Shown: positions 48,981 to 60,390, counted from the stretch's first letter. The stretch is DNA of 64,000 bases from Phialocephala subalpina (GCA_900073065.1 FJOG01000020.1:153770-217769); one strand, 5' to 3'. Notes: generated from the sequence alone by a model not told the origin. A program made the numbers and translations.

Positions 48981-51900
48981 TCGTTTCGGGGGCGTGGATG
49001 ACCGATCAGGAGTCGGCAGACAGACACAGAATTTTCATTTTGTTGGGTGGGATTTATATACCAGGCGGCGCTAATATTTGGGGTTGGGGAGGCAGCATTC
49101 GGAGCGCACGGTCGTTTTGGTGTTTTTGCTTGGTTTTGGTTTTCTGTGCTACAATAGAGCACTGGGGACATCAAAATACACAGGACTTTCCTTTTACGAT
49201 TTATCTAACTTTTGTTGTCGAGTTGACTTGATGATGCAACATGTGCAAGGCCACAATATGTCACACAGTATAGTCATCTTTTGTTAATGTTTAAGTAGAG
49301 CTGGCACTCCCTTGATAGTAGTAGGAATAGAATAAAACAAAAAAAGCATGCGAACGGCCTCGTCGATCGAGATGGCTGGTCCAGATGTCGGGGCGTGTAT
49401 GAATAGTGATGATGCTTCTCTCTCATCTTTCAATACACCGTATAATTCAACGTTCTCCCAAGACCCTCAAGTGAATCACACTTCATCTGCGAGATTTCGT
49501 CAGATCTCAGATTCAGGAAGAAAACCTCACGATCCTCCGTGGGAGGCATTCATGATCTCATTGTTTTTCGAGTCTGGCAAGCCTTCTCTTCGCGCAGGCC
49601 GTCTGTCGTCTGGTTCTTCCAAGTTCGACAGCCATCTTTCACCCACGTTTTTGATTCAGATATCGAAAGCCAGAAGTCGGGATGTCGCTCCACTCTCGAA
49701 TCCCCGGTATCGCACATTCCTTCAACGCGTGCACGCGATCTTCATCCAGCTGCCTTAGCCCTCGAGCTCTTCGCAACAAATGACCTGCTGAGCACGAACG
49801 GTCTGAACTTCAAACCTCTCCTTCGTGTTGGGTCAAAGTGTGCTGGGACATGGTATCTCAAGGGGTGGGGCCGTTTAGCGAGTGCTGTCTGACCCCTCAC
49901 TTTCGAGCCTCGCAACAATCTACTGTCCGTCCACGTTGCGGTTAGTTTGGGGTTTTCTTGAAGGACTGACCGTGAAGCTTTCAAGTAATAAGAAAAACGC
50001 CTATGATTTCTGTAGGGATCACGAGTATAATGAGGTGTCTCGCAAAATGTTGTAACAAGACTCAGCTAGGGGAGAGCGAGAAGGTCCGACTATGTCCATC
50101 TTAGACCAAGATGAAGTTTGATGTCAAACCATCTGAAGATAGAGTGATTGGGGCAAGCATGCAAGATGCAAAACGCAAAAACATCATAAGAAAAAAGAAA
50201 AGATCTGGGATGATGCTATGGAGGAAGCTCGGGGGTACCACGTGATAGCACTATATCAAATTTAGTTAGACCTCGAAACCTGAACTTCGACAAGATTGAA
50301 ATGCAACTTTCAACTTCACTTGGTTGAGGATAATACAGTACTCTACGACACTCCCGACCACTCTACAGACCTGCCAAAATCATAGTTGTAAGTAGCACTT
50401 ATAGTGGACACGGATCCTCCCAGGTCCTATCTTCATCGCAAATTCGCAATCCACATCGTTACTGACCGATCTGAGGAACAGAAGTACCCCACGATGCGTC
50501 AACAAAGCTTGGTATCTGTCCACCAATCTGCCAATACCACCATGTGTTGACTTGAACTTTCTGACGGTCGATATACATCTCTCTACATGCTCCAACGATC
50601 TGCGAAACTTCAGCGAGACCTTGATGGACCTCTCGAGAGAACAATGTCCCTCTATGAGGCTTGGCCGGAGCTGCTGAGGAAGTCCTCGAGACGAAATGGA
50701 ACAAGGCATACGCTGTCCTGAGGCCTTATCACTCTACACAAGGCTGAACTTGTTATTAGTTGGGAGTCAACCAACTTTGAAGAGACTTTGGTGCTGGATA
50801 CGCTACGAAAAAGGGACCTCAAGAACATTCTCTATTTAATACTGCCTAGTCGCTTTCATTTGCTGGGTTGGAAATGAATGACGAAAGTCAGCAAGAGGAA
50901 TTTCAAGATAGGAAAGCAAGATTGAGAAGGCAGGTGGAACAGAATGGCGGGTTCAATGCGAGTTCATCTATCCGCCAAGGATCCAAGGCTTGCTCCCTCT
51001 CGTTGTAATGGATCTCCTGCGCCTGCTCGACCATTGCAGAATCGCATTTGCACTATTTGACAACGAAGAAGTCCCGAGCTCTTTGTATTTTAATATCCGA
51101 AAGTTCGGGGGTCTCCACGACATCCAGCGGCTAAGTATCTCGATTTCGTTTCTGAAAGGAGCATGGATACGGAGGTCTCAGAAGCATTTTCGCTCGCTCC
51201 CCGAGAGTTACCGTCGAACTCATCCACGACAAAGTGGGTAAATGGCTATCGAGCTGCCTCATCAGAAGCTTTCTCCGATGATCAGTCTTCCCTAGATGGC
51301 TCTGTAGAAGACCCATTGGTAAGCGCCATGGCACTCTCTGTTCTCATGCAGACCGGTGAGGTTGATTTTGGCAGGTGGACGCGTCTTGATCGCGGGGGAA
51401 GCAAACGTTACGGGAAGAGAGGGGCAAATGCTAACTATGCACGGTCAAGAGCACCATCATTTGTGGACTGAATCCGGGGAATCGTGTTATTGCGCCATTC
51501 TTTCGACATCTGCAGTCATTGCCGATCCCTGTTGAGGCTCCACTGGTAGGGAAAGGATATACATCGGGCCGAACCGAGCCCCTTTTCTTTCAACCACAAT
51601 TGACAAACACTGAAATCTCTCCAAGCCAACTCCAAGGCTCGGGCTTTGGAGGTGTACCAGAAGTCTGAGCTTTTCCCGTCTTTCGTCTCGGCATTGCCGC
51701 GTTGTCCGTACTCGACTCTTGTTCCATCTCGTGATTTCCAATTAAACCTTCAGTATTTACGCTTAGACTTTTTCTTTATGCAGTCTGATATCTTTTGAAT
51801 TCCTCAAGAGTGTAAGTGGACACGGAAGAGAATGACGGCCCCACGCGGAACACGACTCCAAGAGTGAGCTCATCGCCCCTTCAATAGACGTGATATCAGT

Positions 51901-52059
51901 GGCAACGATCAATCTGAGCGGAGGAGTGGTGTTTTGATTTTCCTAAATACTTCCTTTACCTGCGGATGAAATGGTGGTTACCAAGGAGTGCCAGCAATCT
52001 TCTCTTCGCTTGATTGGGTCAGAGTCTATCGCACAACGCAACATCCTCCCTCTGAAACA
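48981..52059. other. Gene-poor 3.1-kb region
   Basis: Scattered short frames on both strands, none with a recognised family or consistent splicing. The stretch 51160-51760 has longer plus-strand coding-like runs interrupted by stops and could be a decayed gene. Putative 3' UTR of the permease gene lies at the left and the amino-acid transporter promoter at the right. Confidence 0.4.
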
Positions 52060-54257
52060 ATGTCCTTCTGGCGGAAGCCGTTTAGCAAACGCCCGGGTGC
52101 GGATACTGTCGAAGAAGTCTCACATGACGCAGCCTCAGAGATCTCGGATGGCAGCATCAAGTATGTTGGCAATCAGGGTGGGAATAACGCTCCCCCCACT
52201 TTCCAAGAGGCTTCCGGAGCACCAGTTGAGAGCGAGTCCCCTATGGGTTACTCTGTCAACGCTTTTACTATCCTGTTCCTGAACATCAATATGATGATTG
52301 GCACTGGTATCTTCTCAACGCGTAAGTAGCCCCTCGGAACTTTTAGACGATCTCTTGGCACATGTATACTGACTGTCGCTTAGCCTCTGCAATCTTATCA
52401 GGCACTGGGTCGATTGGCTTATCATTTATTTATTGGACCCTGTAAGTCTCCGCCGGCCCTTGGATTCTGTCCCCGCCTTTGAAATCCAGAACACTAAGCA
52501 TGTTTCTTGCAGTGGCTACCTCCTGTGTATCGCTATGGGGTCTGTATACCTCGAATATACTGCGTACTTCCCAAGCCGATCTGGATCTGAAGTTGTCTTT
52601 TTGGAGCAGGCATATCCTCGCCCAACCTGGTTCTTCCCAACGACCTTTGCTGTTCAGAATGTCGTATTCTCGTTCAGCAGCAGTAATGCTATCGGTAACC
52701 TACCTTCTTCCCACGCCAATTGTCTCTGGAGCTGACATGAATGACAGTTCTAGCAAACTACTTGTTCAAAACCGCAGGTACGACGGGTACAGCTTGGCAA
52801 GTGAAAGGTGTTGCTCTTGCCGGATACACAGTCGCGACTCTGGGTAAGAGATCAGTTTCGGCAACCAATTCTCGCTCTGCTAACCATTACGCAGTCCTGA
52901 TCTTCCACACGAAGTTCTCGTACCATCTCTCCAACGGCATTGGGATCATCAAAGTCACCCTTCTCCTCTTCATCATCATCACTGGCTTCGTGATTCTCGG
53001 CGGTGGTACTAAAGTTGAAGATCCTAAAGCAAACTTCAGAGACTCGTTCGCAGGCACCGGAACCGCATCAGCATACGGCCTCACCAATGCATTGTATCGA
53101 ATCATCTTCTCTTACGGAGGTTACAACAATGCCTTCAACGTTGCAAACGAGATCAAGGTATGCCACACAATTTTCCCTCAAAAGGAAGTAGAAAGTTGAC
53201 GTCCCTTTCAGAATCCCGTCAGGTCCCTCAAGAAGAATGCAACCCTCGCACTGACCATCGTGTACGTGTTGTACATGTTCACCAACGTTTCGTGGTTTGC
53301 CGGAGTGAAGAAGTATGACTTAGAACATTCAAAACTCACAACAGCAAGCTTATGGTTTGAGAACGTCCTCGGAGGGGGTCGTGTGCGTGGGCTCAACTTC
53401 CTCATCGCTCTCAGTGCATTTGGAAACATGGTATCTGGCTCCTTGGGTTCGTCTCGAATGATTCGAGAATGTGGAAGACAGGGTGTTTTGCCCTGGACTA
53501 ACTTCTGGGCTTCGACTAAACCGTTTGGGACGCCGTTGGGTCCGTATGCTTTCAAGTGGGGTATCACAGCTTTGATGATCCTGGCGATTCCGACGGGCGA
53601 TGCTTTCAACTTCGGTACGTCTCGTGCTTCAACGTGGAATCATTGAAGACTGCTGACTAGACTCTTGATTAGTTGCGGATCTAGGTATTCTCCCAGGTGC
53701 AGCTTTCAACCTCGCCATGGCTGTGGGCATCTATCTCGTTCGATGGAGACGCAAGCGAGCCAACCTCCCACGACCAGAGTTCAGAGCATGGGATGTTCTC
53801 GTGATCTTCAACATCGCAGTCCAGCTATATCTCCTAGTCATGCCGTGGTACCCCCCAGCCAACGGAGGTGCCGATGTCAGCTTTTGGTATGGAACCTACT
53901 GTGTTACTGGTGTCGGAATGTAAGATTTTCTTTTTCCCCCCTCGTATCTCGTCTATGGCTAACTAAATTCCCAGTCTAATTGTATGCGGTATCTACTACT
54001 ACGTGTGGGCTAAATGGATCCCCAAGTGGAAGGGTTACCAATTGCGTCAAGAAGTAGTGAATCTAGGTGGTGGCGCTGAAGCTCATCTGATTGCCAAAGT
54101 CCCAGTCAATGAGGTGGAAGCGTGGGATGCGAATCATGATGCGGCTGGTAGGATCAGGAACATGACGGTGACCGAACTCAGCGATGAAAAGGCAGCACGC
54201 ACGTCTTCCGAGGCCGACTCGAAGGATGCGAGCGCCGTTCGAACATTGGATGTATGA
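52060..54257 (+). CDS. Amino acid permease, methionine-permease (MUP1)-like
   Basis: Eight exons: 52060-52321, 52384-52441, 52513-52694, 52748-52843, 52895-53157, 53212-53614, 53673-53919 and 53975-54257. All junctions keep frame, giving 597 aa. The APC-superfamily start in TM1 is NMMIGTGIFSTPSAILSG. TM3 and TM6 carry GSVYLEYTAYFPSRSGSEV and FSYGGYNNAFNVANEIKNPV, both characteristic of LAT/MUP1-type carriers. Twelve TM helices are expected, with acidic N- and C-terminal tails. Yeast Mup1 takes up methionine and cysteine at the plasma membrane. The substrate here is inferred from similarity only. Confidence 0.9.
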
Positions 54258-54711
54258 GTCTCAGCTTCACATGCAAGACTTCAGAGGAGATTGCGCCGTT
54301 TGCCTGTCAATTTAGAGGAAGGATTGTGGGGACTAGAGAAGCTGGCCACGGAAATTGCCAGACTTCACATAGTTGGAATCACAACTTAGGTCATTTTGGA
54401 CTTCGTTCACTATCTGAGGTTTTGCAGTGCTTATGAGCAGCTCGAAATGAATTTCATCCTATAAGGTGACAAGCGCAACAAGATACCAAGTCATTGTGTC
54501 TGTTGCCCCTGACGAAACTCGCTTGTTGGGGATGCCCTGAAATTCAATGGATGAAGCCCTAAGTGCCTAAGCGAGTCCCTTGAAATTCAAACTAAGGCGA
54601 AGCCGACCAATGAAGGTAAGACGGTCTAAGGTTGCCCCCACTCTTCAATTTAAAGACCCTTCGCCACCAGCGACGATTATCTCTCATCAATATCCCACTA
54701 AAGAACTTAGA
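54258..54711. other. Intergenic region
   Basis: About 450 bp between the permease and the GFA-domain gene. No supported gene. Confidence 0.45.
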
Positions 54712-55326
54712 ATGGCAACATTACCTACCACGCCTTTCAAGCTCCATGGCGGCTGCTTCTGCAGCGCAATCCAATACACGATCTCCGTGCCAGCGATCTC
54801 CTCACGACCCATCATACCGAATCGACCAAAAACACCATGGGGTCCAGAGAATGAGGTTAATGAGCGCTTGCCATGTATCATTGTCGATCATTGCAACTCA
54901 TGTCGTCGCACTTCTGGCTCAGTCTTGCAGTCGTGGCTCATTTGTCCCCAATCGTGGATTGAAGTCAGGTTGCAGTCTCGTTTGCAGGATGTAGAGATGA
55001 TCAATCTGGATATCAGAGATTTCCTTAAGCCTGATGCAGCGTTTCAGGAACGCACATTCATCACCGGATTCAATAGTTCAGAACATGCGAGCAGGACATT
55101 TTGTGGGAGATGTGGAACACATTTAACATTCTACTATTCAGGACCAAATCAAGCAATAGCCGAGGAGGGGAATTGGGGACCGTACTGCGATGTCGTTGTA
55201 GGAAGTTTGGATAAGGAGAGTGCTGAGATGGAGGGATTGAGACCGAGCCGGCAGGTTTGGGTGAGTGATGGAATTGAGTGGGTGAAGAGTTTGGTTGTGG
55301 AGGGTGAGAAGGGCCTCTATGAGTGA
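54712..55326 (+). CDS. GFA / CENP-V domain zinc protein
   Basis: An intronless frame of 204 aa starting MATLPTTPFKLHGGCFC. The GFA-family zinc ligands are all present: HGGCFCxxIQY at the start, CNSCRRTSGS in the middle and FCGRCGTHLTF in the C-terminal half. The family is named for the bacterial glutathione-formaldehyde-activating protein Gfa and includes animal CENP-V. Fungal genomes carry many copies, mostly of unknown role, thought to act on glutathione adducts. An N-terminal insertion rich in Pro and Ser is typical of the fungal branch. The upstream in-frame extension to 54580 is unlikely to be coding. Confidence 0.85.
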   Translation: MATLPTTPFKLHGGCFCSAIQYTISVPAISSRPIIPNRPKTPWGPENEVNERLPCIIVDHCNSCRRTSGSVLQSWLICPQSWIEVRLQSRLQDVEMINLDIRDFLKPDAAFQERTFITGFNSSEHASRTFCGRCGTHLTFYYSGPNQAIAEEGNWGPYCDVVVGSLDKESAEMEGLRPSRQVWVSDGIEWVKSLVVEGEKGLYE

Positions 55327-55664
55327 GATTTCTTTGTTGGACTCGAAGGGAGATGGAATTCTTTGTTCTTGATTTGGAAGAACAAGGTCTTTGTTCTTAT
55401 CTATCTATACTACCTTTGGAGTTGTATCTTAACATGACATTGCTTCAACTTAAAGGTATATACTGCGAGTCAAAACAATAGAGGTAGGAGCATCCATCAC
55501 CCCTCAAGGAATCAGGAGTGGTCCTGCGAAGGTGATTTTGAAATACGAAAACTTGGCTACTTCCATTGCGGGTAGTAACTGTCAGCAGTTGAGAATTATA
55601 ATCAATGCTTGTAGCGTTCTTCCAGACACTGTCGACCCAAGATTGTCTCACACAGTTGTGGATG
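55327..55664. other. Intergenic region
   Basis: About 340 bp downstream of the GFA gene. Nothing recognised. Confidence 0.4.
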
Positions 55665-55871
55665 ATATTTGTTGTGGTCTGAGGCCTCTACGCCACTAGT
55701 GGCGTGGAAGGCCCTAGAACCACAGGTTAACGTAAGCTGTGGAAGGCCCTGGAAGGGCCTTGAAGGGCCTGTTGCCACAGGCCCTACAGGGCCCTAGAGC
55801 CTATAAATTCAGCGTACTTGTCCACTGTAGAATTAGAATAGTCAGTCTTTATAGCACACCTCAATCTATCA
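55665..55871. repeat. GC-rich palindromic element, possibly a solo LTR
   Basis: A cluster of GGCCCT / AGGGCC words and nested palindromes (CGCCACTAGTGGCG, GGCCCTACAGGGCC) is followed by TATAAATT and a short AT-rich tail ending near TCTATCA. The TG start, CA end and internal TATA box resemble a small LTR. No clear target duplication or internal region was found, so the class is uncertain. Confidence 0.35.
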
Positions 55872-56018
55872 CGTGCACACTAGTCTAAATTTATTCGCAA
55901 CAATATTACCCCTCTTGTCGATCACGTGAAGGGAGCTACTCCTAAATCGATTTGACCAATTTTTTGCTGTTCTCTTTTTCTGATGCCTTTTTCTTGCGCT
56001 GGTGTTCTGTTGTAAATA

Positions 56019-56181
56019 CTGTGGTCTGAGGATAAATAAGTGTACCCCCTGAGGATTTACGAGCACGGACAATTCAAGGACCTACAACCAATAAGCAAGC
56101 AGCTCTTACTGATTTTCTATGTAGAAAGTGCTAGAAGTAAAACCCTCAGGGGGGGTACACTTATTTATCCTCAGACCACAG
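56019..56181. mobile_element. MITE with ~37-bp terminal inverted repeats and TA duplication
   Basis: The 163-bp element begins CTGTGGTCTGAGGATAAATA and ends with its complement. The inverted repeats match over ~37 bp apart from two extra C in the inner part of the right copy. It is flanked by TA on both sides (56017-56018 and 56182-56183). This is the structure of a non-autonomous Tc1/mariner-type (Fot1/pogo-like) element. It has no coding capacity. Confidence 0.85.
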
Positions 56182-56579
56182 TATTTGTTTTGCTCCTTGT
56201 TCCCTGTTAGTGCGATATATATTAGGATGGATCCTGTCCAAAAAGTCAAACAGCTAAGAGGTGCTGAATAGCCCTCAAAATAACAAACAGTGACTAAAAA
56301 GAATTAGAACAGGTTGAGAACGGTATGAGGACGGACTGGAGATCTGAGAACAGTTCTTCCAAATGGTCTTAAGTATCTCGTCCTATGGACAAGATTTTCA
56401 AACTTTCTTCCGACTTTTCCATCATCAAAACCCACCCCTTGCAACCACATCTTCAACACTCAACCAAAATGGCCGATTCTAACAACAAAAAGACCGCTCC
56501 CATGGATACAAAGACCCCAAAGGATACCAAGATCCCCAAGAATACCAAGTACCCTGTGGATTTATAATGCTTTTAAACG
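56182..56579. other. Intergenic region in the repeat island
   Basis: About 400 bp between the MITE and the minisatellite. A 60-codon plus frame at 56385-56567 encodes a Lys/Thr/Pro repeat (DTKTPKDTKIPKNTK) of low complexity. It is not a credible gene on its own. Confidence 0.35.
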
Positions 56580-56765
56580 TATGCAAGGCCTATGCAGGCA
56601 TGAGTGGCAATGTAAAGGCCGTCTCGGCGTTGGTGGTATGCGAGGGCCATGCGGGTATTAGTGGTATGCGGTGGCCATGCAAGTGTTAGTGGCGTGCGCG
56701 GGCCATACGGGGCGTTTAGTGGGCATGCGAGGGCTATGCAGGTATTGGTGGCATGCGCAAACCTC
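56580..56765. repeat. ~29-bp minisatellite
   Basis: About five to six imperfect tandem units of 28-31 bp with consensus GGTATGCGAGGGCCATGCGG followed by TATTAGT. The repeat also makes an overlapping minus-strand frame appear coding; that frame is rejected. Confidence 0.75.
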
Positions 56766-56930
56766 AGCTCGAAACCCCGATATGATAATTGAACGGTACG
56801 TAATCTTAGCTTGGAAGCTTCTGCCTCATATATACAAAGCTGCATATCTTATGCATATCAAAGACAAATATGCGCGATTTTAATATAATTATAATGCGTG
56901 GGGAAGTGTGGCCGACAACAGATTGATCTC

Positions 56931-56940
56931 TATATAAAGG
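56931..56940 (+). promoter_or_regulatory. TATA box of kinase-like gene
   Basis: TATATAAAGG lies 136 bp before the chosen ATG, followed by a pyrimidine-rich leader. This fits a core promoter for the downstream intronless gene. Confidence 0.4.
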
Positions 56941-57075
56941 ACTAAATCCCCTAGCTTATTTAGACTCAATCCAACAAACACGGAATCTGCCAACGTGCTC
57001 ATTATCTGCACTATTTATTTTCACTCTTCTTTGCTCTTCTCTACCTACAACCGATCTCCTCTCCTCACTTTTATC

Positions 57076-58227
57076 ATGTCGCAACAAGAAGGCTCTTCTC
57101 CAATCGGCGCGGCCCTGGTCCCATCACTACCGCCTCTTAATATAGAGGTTCGCGGCGTGCGAGTCGGGAGAAACAAGCCATGCGTAATCACTCTGGTGTA
57201 TCGCAATTCCCAATTTGTGGTGGAGTTACTTCCAGAATCCTCGATGGCAACGCCTATTTTTCTCCAGTACGGCTTTGATCCTGGCGCCTTCGCATCAAAA
57301 TACCCCGCTGGCCCCGGGCCGTTACACGGCTACAACGAACCTAATTCAATCGAGTCGGGATATCTTCAAAAGCTGAACGCAGGAATGTCTGAAGATGGGA
57401 TACTTGGTCCGGCAGGCTTTCAAACGTTATACGAGATAGAGGATTTGATCTTCGCCATCGGCGGCCAATTATTTCAAGACCTTGCCGGACCAAATCCTCC
57501 AGATGGATCCACGACCACGCTGAGCGAAGCCTTGAACCCTCAGCGCTTTTGGCTGCAGATGATAACGGTAGATGGCAACGCATCCTTGATTCATCGACAA
57601 GAGTTCACCCCGCCGGCGCTTTCCTTTGAGCATCAAAACGTGTTAAGCGTACAGGGAAACTTGCCCGCGTTTGATATATCGCAGATTGAAATCCTGGAGA
57701 CGATTGTGCCAGGGAGAGCATATAAAGTGCTTGCAGATAATCGGATCCGATTCTGTAAGGTAACCGGCCGCGGGTTTGAACATTCAGCCATCGGCCGCGA
57801 TTGCCAAATGTTACAAAAGATCCAGGATACTCGGCCTGCTCATTCAATCCGAACCCCGAGACTCGAAGGTCTCGTTACCACTAGCCAGCAGTCGGGGACC
57901 GTGATTGGCTTCTTAACGGACTATATCACTCCGGGCTCTCTATTGTCTACCTTGGGTGATTTGCGAGATAAGATGGATCAGGTTTCGAACCTCCAACGAG
58001 AAGATTGGGCTAGCCAAGCCAAGCGCATTATCGAGCAGCTACACGGGATAGGGGTAGTATGGGGCAACGTTTGCCCCACGAATATGCTTTTAGACGTTGA
58101 AGGCAATTTATGGGCCGTTGGCTTTAGTGGAGCGTGTACGGGGGGGTTTGTTAGTCTAGAATTAATGGGGACAAAAGAAGGAGATTTAATGGGCCTTGAT
58201 ATGATTTGCCAATATCTACAAATATAA
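57076..58227 (+). CDS. Kinase-like protein with lost catalytic residues (probable pseudokinase)
   Basis: An intronless frame of 383 aa from the ATG of MSQQEGSS. An N-terminal ~190-residue region is of unknown fold. The C-terminal half resembles fungal-specific small protein-kinase-like domains: KVLADNRIRFCKV, LLSTLGDLRDK, QAKRIIEQLHGIGVVWG and LDVEGNLWAVGFSG. In active relatives the catalytic loop reads WGDxKxxN and the metal loop xDFG. Here the loop is WGNVCPTN (Asp to Asn at 331, Lys to Cys) and the metal-binding Asp is Gly349. Catalysis is therefore unlikely. The frame is intact and sits inside a repeat island next to an assembly gap, so it may be a recently captured or decaying copy. Confidence 0.65.
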   Translation: MSQQEGSSPIGAALVPSLPPLNIEVRGVRVGRNKPCVITLVYRNSQFVVELLPESSMATPIFLQYGFDPGAFASKYPAGPGPLHGYNEPNSIESGYLQKLNAGMSEDGILGPAGFQTLYEIEDLIFAIGGQLFQDLAGPNPPDGSTTTLSEALNPQRFWLQMITVDGNASLIHRQEFTPPALSFEHQNVLSVQGNLPAFDISQIEILETIVPGRAYKVLADNRIRFCKVTGRGFEHSAIGRDCQMLQKIQDTRPAHSIRTPRLEGLVTTSQQSGTVIGFLTDYITPGSLLSTLGDLRDKMDQVSNLQREDWASQAKRIIEQLHGIGVVWGNVCPTNMLLDVEGNLWAVGFSGACTGGFVSLELMGTKEGDLMGLDMICQYLQI

Positions 58228-58494
58228 TCTGAATACCCGAAGAGGGAAATGAATATGTGACAGCTCAAGACCACTACGCCAGACTAGTGAGGTGAAGAAT
58301 AGTGATTGATTTTGCGTATCTCTTCGAATCTAAAGTAAAGAGAGAGGAGAAAGTAAGACTAGTAGTGCTCTATAATCCGAAACTAGCTACTTGACCGGTC
58401 AGGCCAAAACAGGGGGAATTCCCCCCAAACTTGGTTGCATGTCATTAGATCCGTGACAAAATATAAATATAAACGATTAAAATCATAATTATAA

Positions 58495-59141
58495 NNNNNN
58501 NNNNNNNNNNNNNNNNNNNNNNNNNNNNNNNNNNNNNNNNNNNNNNNNNNNNNNNNNNNNNNNNNNNNNNNNNNNNNNNNNNNNNNNNNNNNNNNNNNNN
58601 NNNNNNNNNNNNNNNNNNNNNNNNNNNNNNNNNNNNNNNNNNNNNNNNNNNNNNNNNNNNNNNNNNNNNNNNNNNNNNNNNNNNNNNNNNNNNNNNNNNN
58701 NNNNNNNNNNNNNNNNNNNNNNNNNNNNNNNNNNNNNNNNNNNNNNNNNNNNNNNNNNNNNNNNNNNNNNNNNNNNNNNNNNNNNNNNNNNNNNNNNNNN
58801 NNNNNNNNNNNNNNNNNNNNNNNNNNNNNNNNNNNNNNNNNNNNNNNNNNNNNNNNNNNNNNNNNNNNNNNNNNNNNNNNNNNNNNNNNNNNNNNNNNNN
58901 NNNNNNNNNNNNNNNNNNNNNNNNNNNNNNNNNNNNNNNNNNNNNNNNNNNNNNNNNNNNNNNNNNNNNNNNNNNNNNNNNNNNNNNNNNNNNNNNNNNN
59001 NNNNNNNNNNNNNNNNNNNNNNNNNNNNNNNNNNNNNNNNNNNNNNNNNNNNNNNNNNNNNNNNNNNNNNNNNNNNNNNNNNNNNNNNNNNNNNNNNNNN
59101 NNNNNNNNNNNNNNNNNNNNNNNNNNNNNNNNNNNNNNNNN
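58495..59141. other. Assembly gap (run of N)
   Basis: 647 consecutive N. The length may be an estimate. It is bounded on the left by AT-rich DNA and on the right by a microsatellite, which probably caused the break. Confidence 0.99.
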
Positions 59142-59320
59142 ATTTTTATTTTTATTTTATTTTATTTTATTTTATTTTATTTTATTTTATTTTATTTTTA
59201 TTTTATTTTTATTTTATTTTATTTTATTTTATTTTATTTTATTTTATTTTATTTTATTTTATTTTATTTTATTTTATTTTATTTTATTTTATTTTATTTT
59301 ATTTTATTTTATTTTTATAA
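59142..59320. repeat. TTTTA pentanucleotide microsatellite
   Basis: About 175 bp of TTTTA units with occasional TTTTTA variants, running directly out of the gap. The true length is unknown because the left end is missing. Confidence 0.95.
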
Positions 59321-59397
59321 CTTGATTTGAAATAAATTAAATCTTCTTAATCTTGTAATAATCTTCTCTTGAATTGAAACTGGATACCAAGACTCTA

Positions 59398-59865
59398 ATG
59401 GTCCGCTCTGATATGCTCCGCCGCGAATTCGACAAAATCAGCGGCCGTGAGCTATTTCGCGATCATAAATGGGGCTGGGACTCGTGCAAAGCAAACGGAT
59501 GCCCATCCTGCTGTGGCTGTGCCTCTTCTGTCTGGTACTGTCCTTCCTGTTACCTGAAGCGATGGGGAACGATACTGGAGTTCGAGAAGTTGTCAGGAGA
59601 CACCAAGCTAGAGAAGTGCATGGAGGGAAAGGAGCTGCAAGCTCTGGAAGGAGAGAAAGGTTGGGCAGAGATTGGCAAGAAGGACAAGGATTGGGTGGAG
59701 GTTGTAGTGTCACCTGGTATGGATAAGGAGAAGATGGAACGCGAGCATGGAGAAACAGAGCACGTCAGACGAAAAAGGCATAAGTGCGATCACGAGTCGG
59801 AAAGCACAATATCCCTGCTGACCTCGTTTGCGACCTCGTTCATCAAGAAGTTCCCCCCAAACTAA
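59398..59865 (+). CDS. Hypothetical Cys-rich protein
   Basis: A plus-strand frame of 155 aa. It has a Cys-rich cluster (CKANGCPSCCGCASSVWYC, then PSCYLK) that could bind metal, a Glu/Lys-rich middle and a basic HVRRKRHKCDHE segment. I do not recognise it. Since it lies ~250 bp from a gap, it may be the 3' part of a larger gene or a transposon remnant. Confidence 0.35.
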   Translation: MVRSDMLRREFDKISGRELFRDHKWGWDSCKANGCPSCCGCASSVWYCPSCYLKRWGTILEFEKLSGDTKLEKCMEGKELQALEGEKGWAEIGKKDKDWVEVVVSPGMDKEKMEREHGETEHVRRKRHKCDHESESTISLLTSFATSFIKKFPPN

Positions 59866-60390
59866 GTATCTGCCGTCAGACCCACCTCAATCCCGAGTAT
59901 CAATAGCCCAGTCTGAGTCCACCTATCTCCTCGCGAGAAGAACAACAGGACACATAGAAAACGTATATCTGAAGCCACTTGTCAGTTCACTCGTAGAGCA
60001 ATTGGACTGAGAGATAGCATAGCAACAATGAAGCCCGTTCCCCAACGAACATAAAAAATCTAAACTTTATCAGTGCAACTGTGATGAAAGAGTGACTCAT
60101 CTTTCAAGAAGAACATGTACCGCGCGCCCCAATCACATCTCTCAAATCATAAATATAAACATTCACCTATAAATCTGATGCATGCAGGAAGAGTTGTTGA
60201 AAGACAGCAAGACGGGGTGTGCATTTTAGAAAGTCAAGCTCACTCCCCTTTCCGTGATGAAACGGCGCTCGCCTAGAATCCAAGCTACCCCGCATTGGTG
60301 AGAGCGCACCCCGCGATTGCCGACTCCAAGTCTTCTGTCTCATCCCAACAACAGTCTCTCTTCGAAAGCCGTCCTTCAGCCTGAATGATT
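59866..60390. other. Intergenic region
   Basis: About 520 bp before the 3' end of the membrane glycoprotein gene. Nothing recognised. Confidence 0.4.

Noticed and set aside
51160..51760. Coding-like plus-strand stretch
   Set aside because: Stops interrupt the frames and no family could be recognised; noted only as a possible relic.
56573..56845. 90-codon minus-strand frame
   Set aside because: Translation of the minisatellite; its repeats follow the DNA unit.
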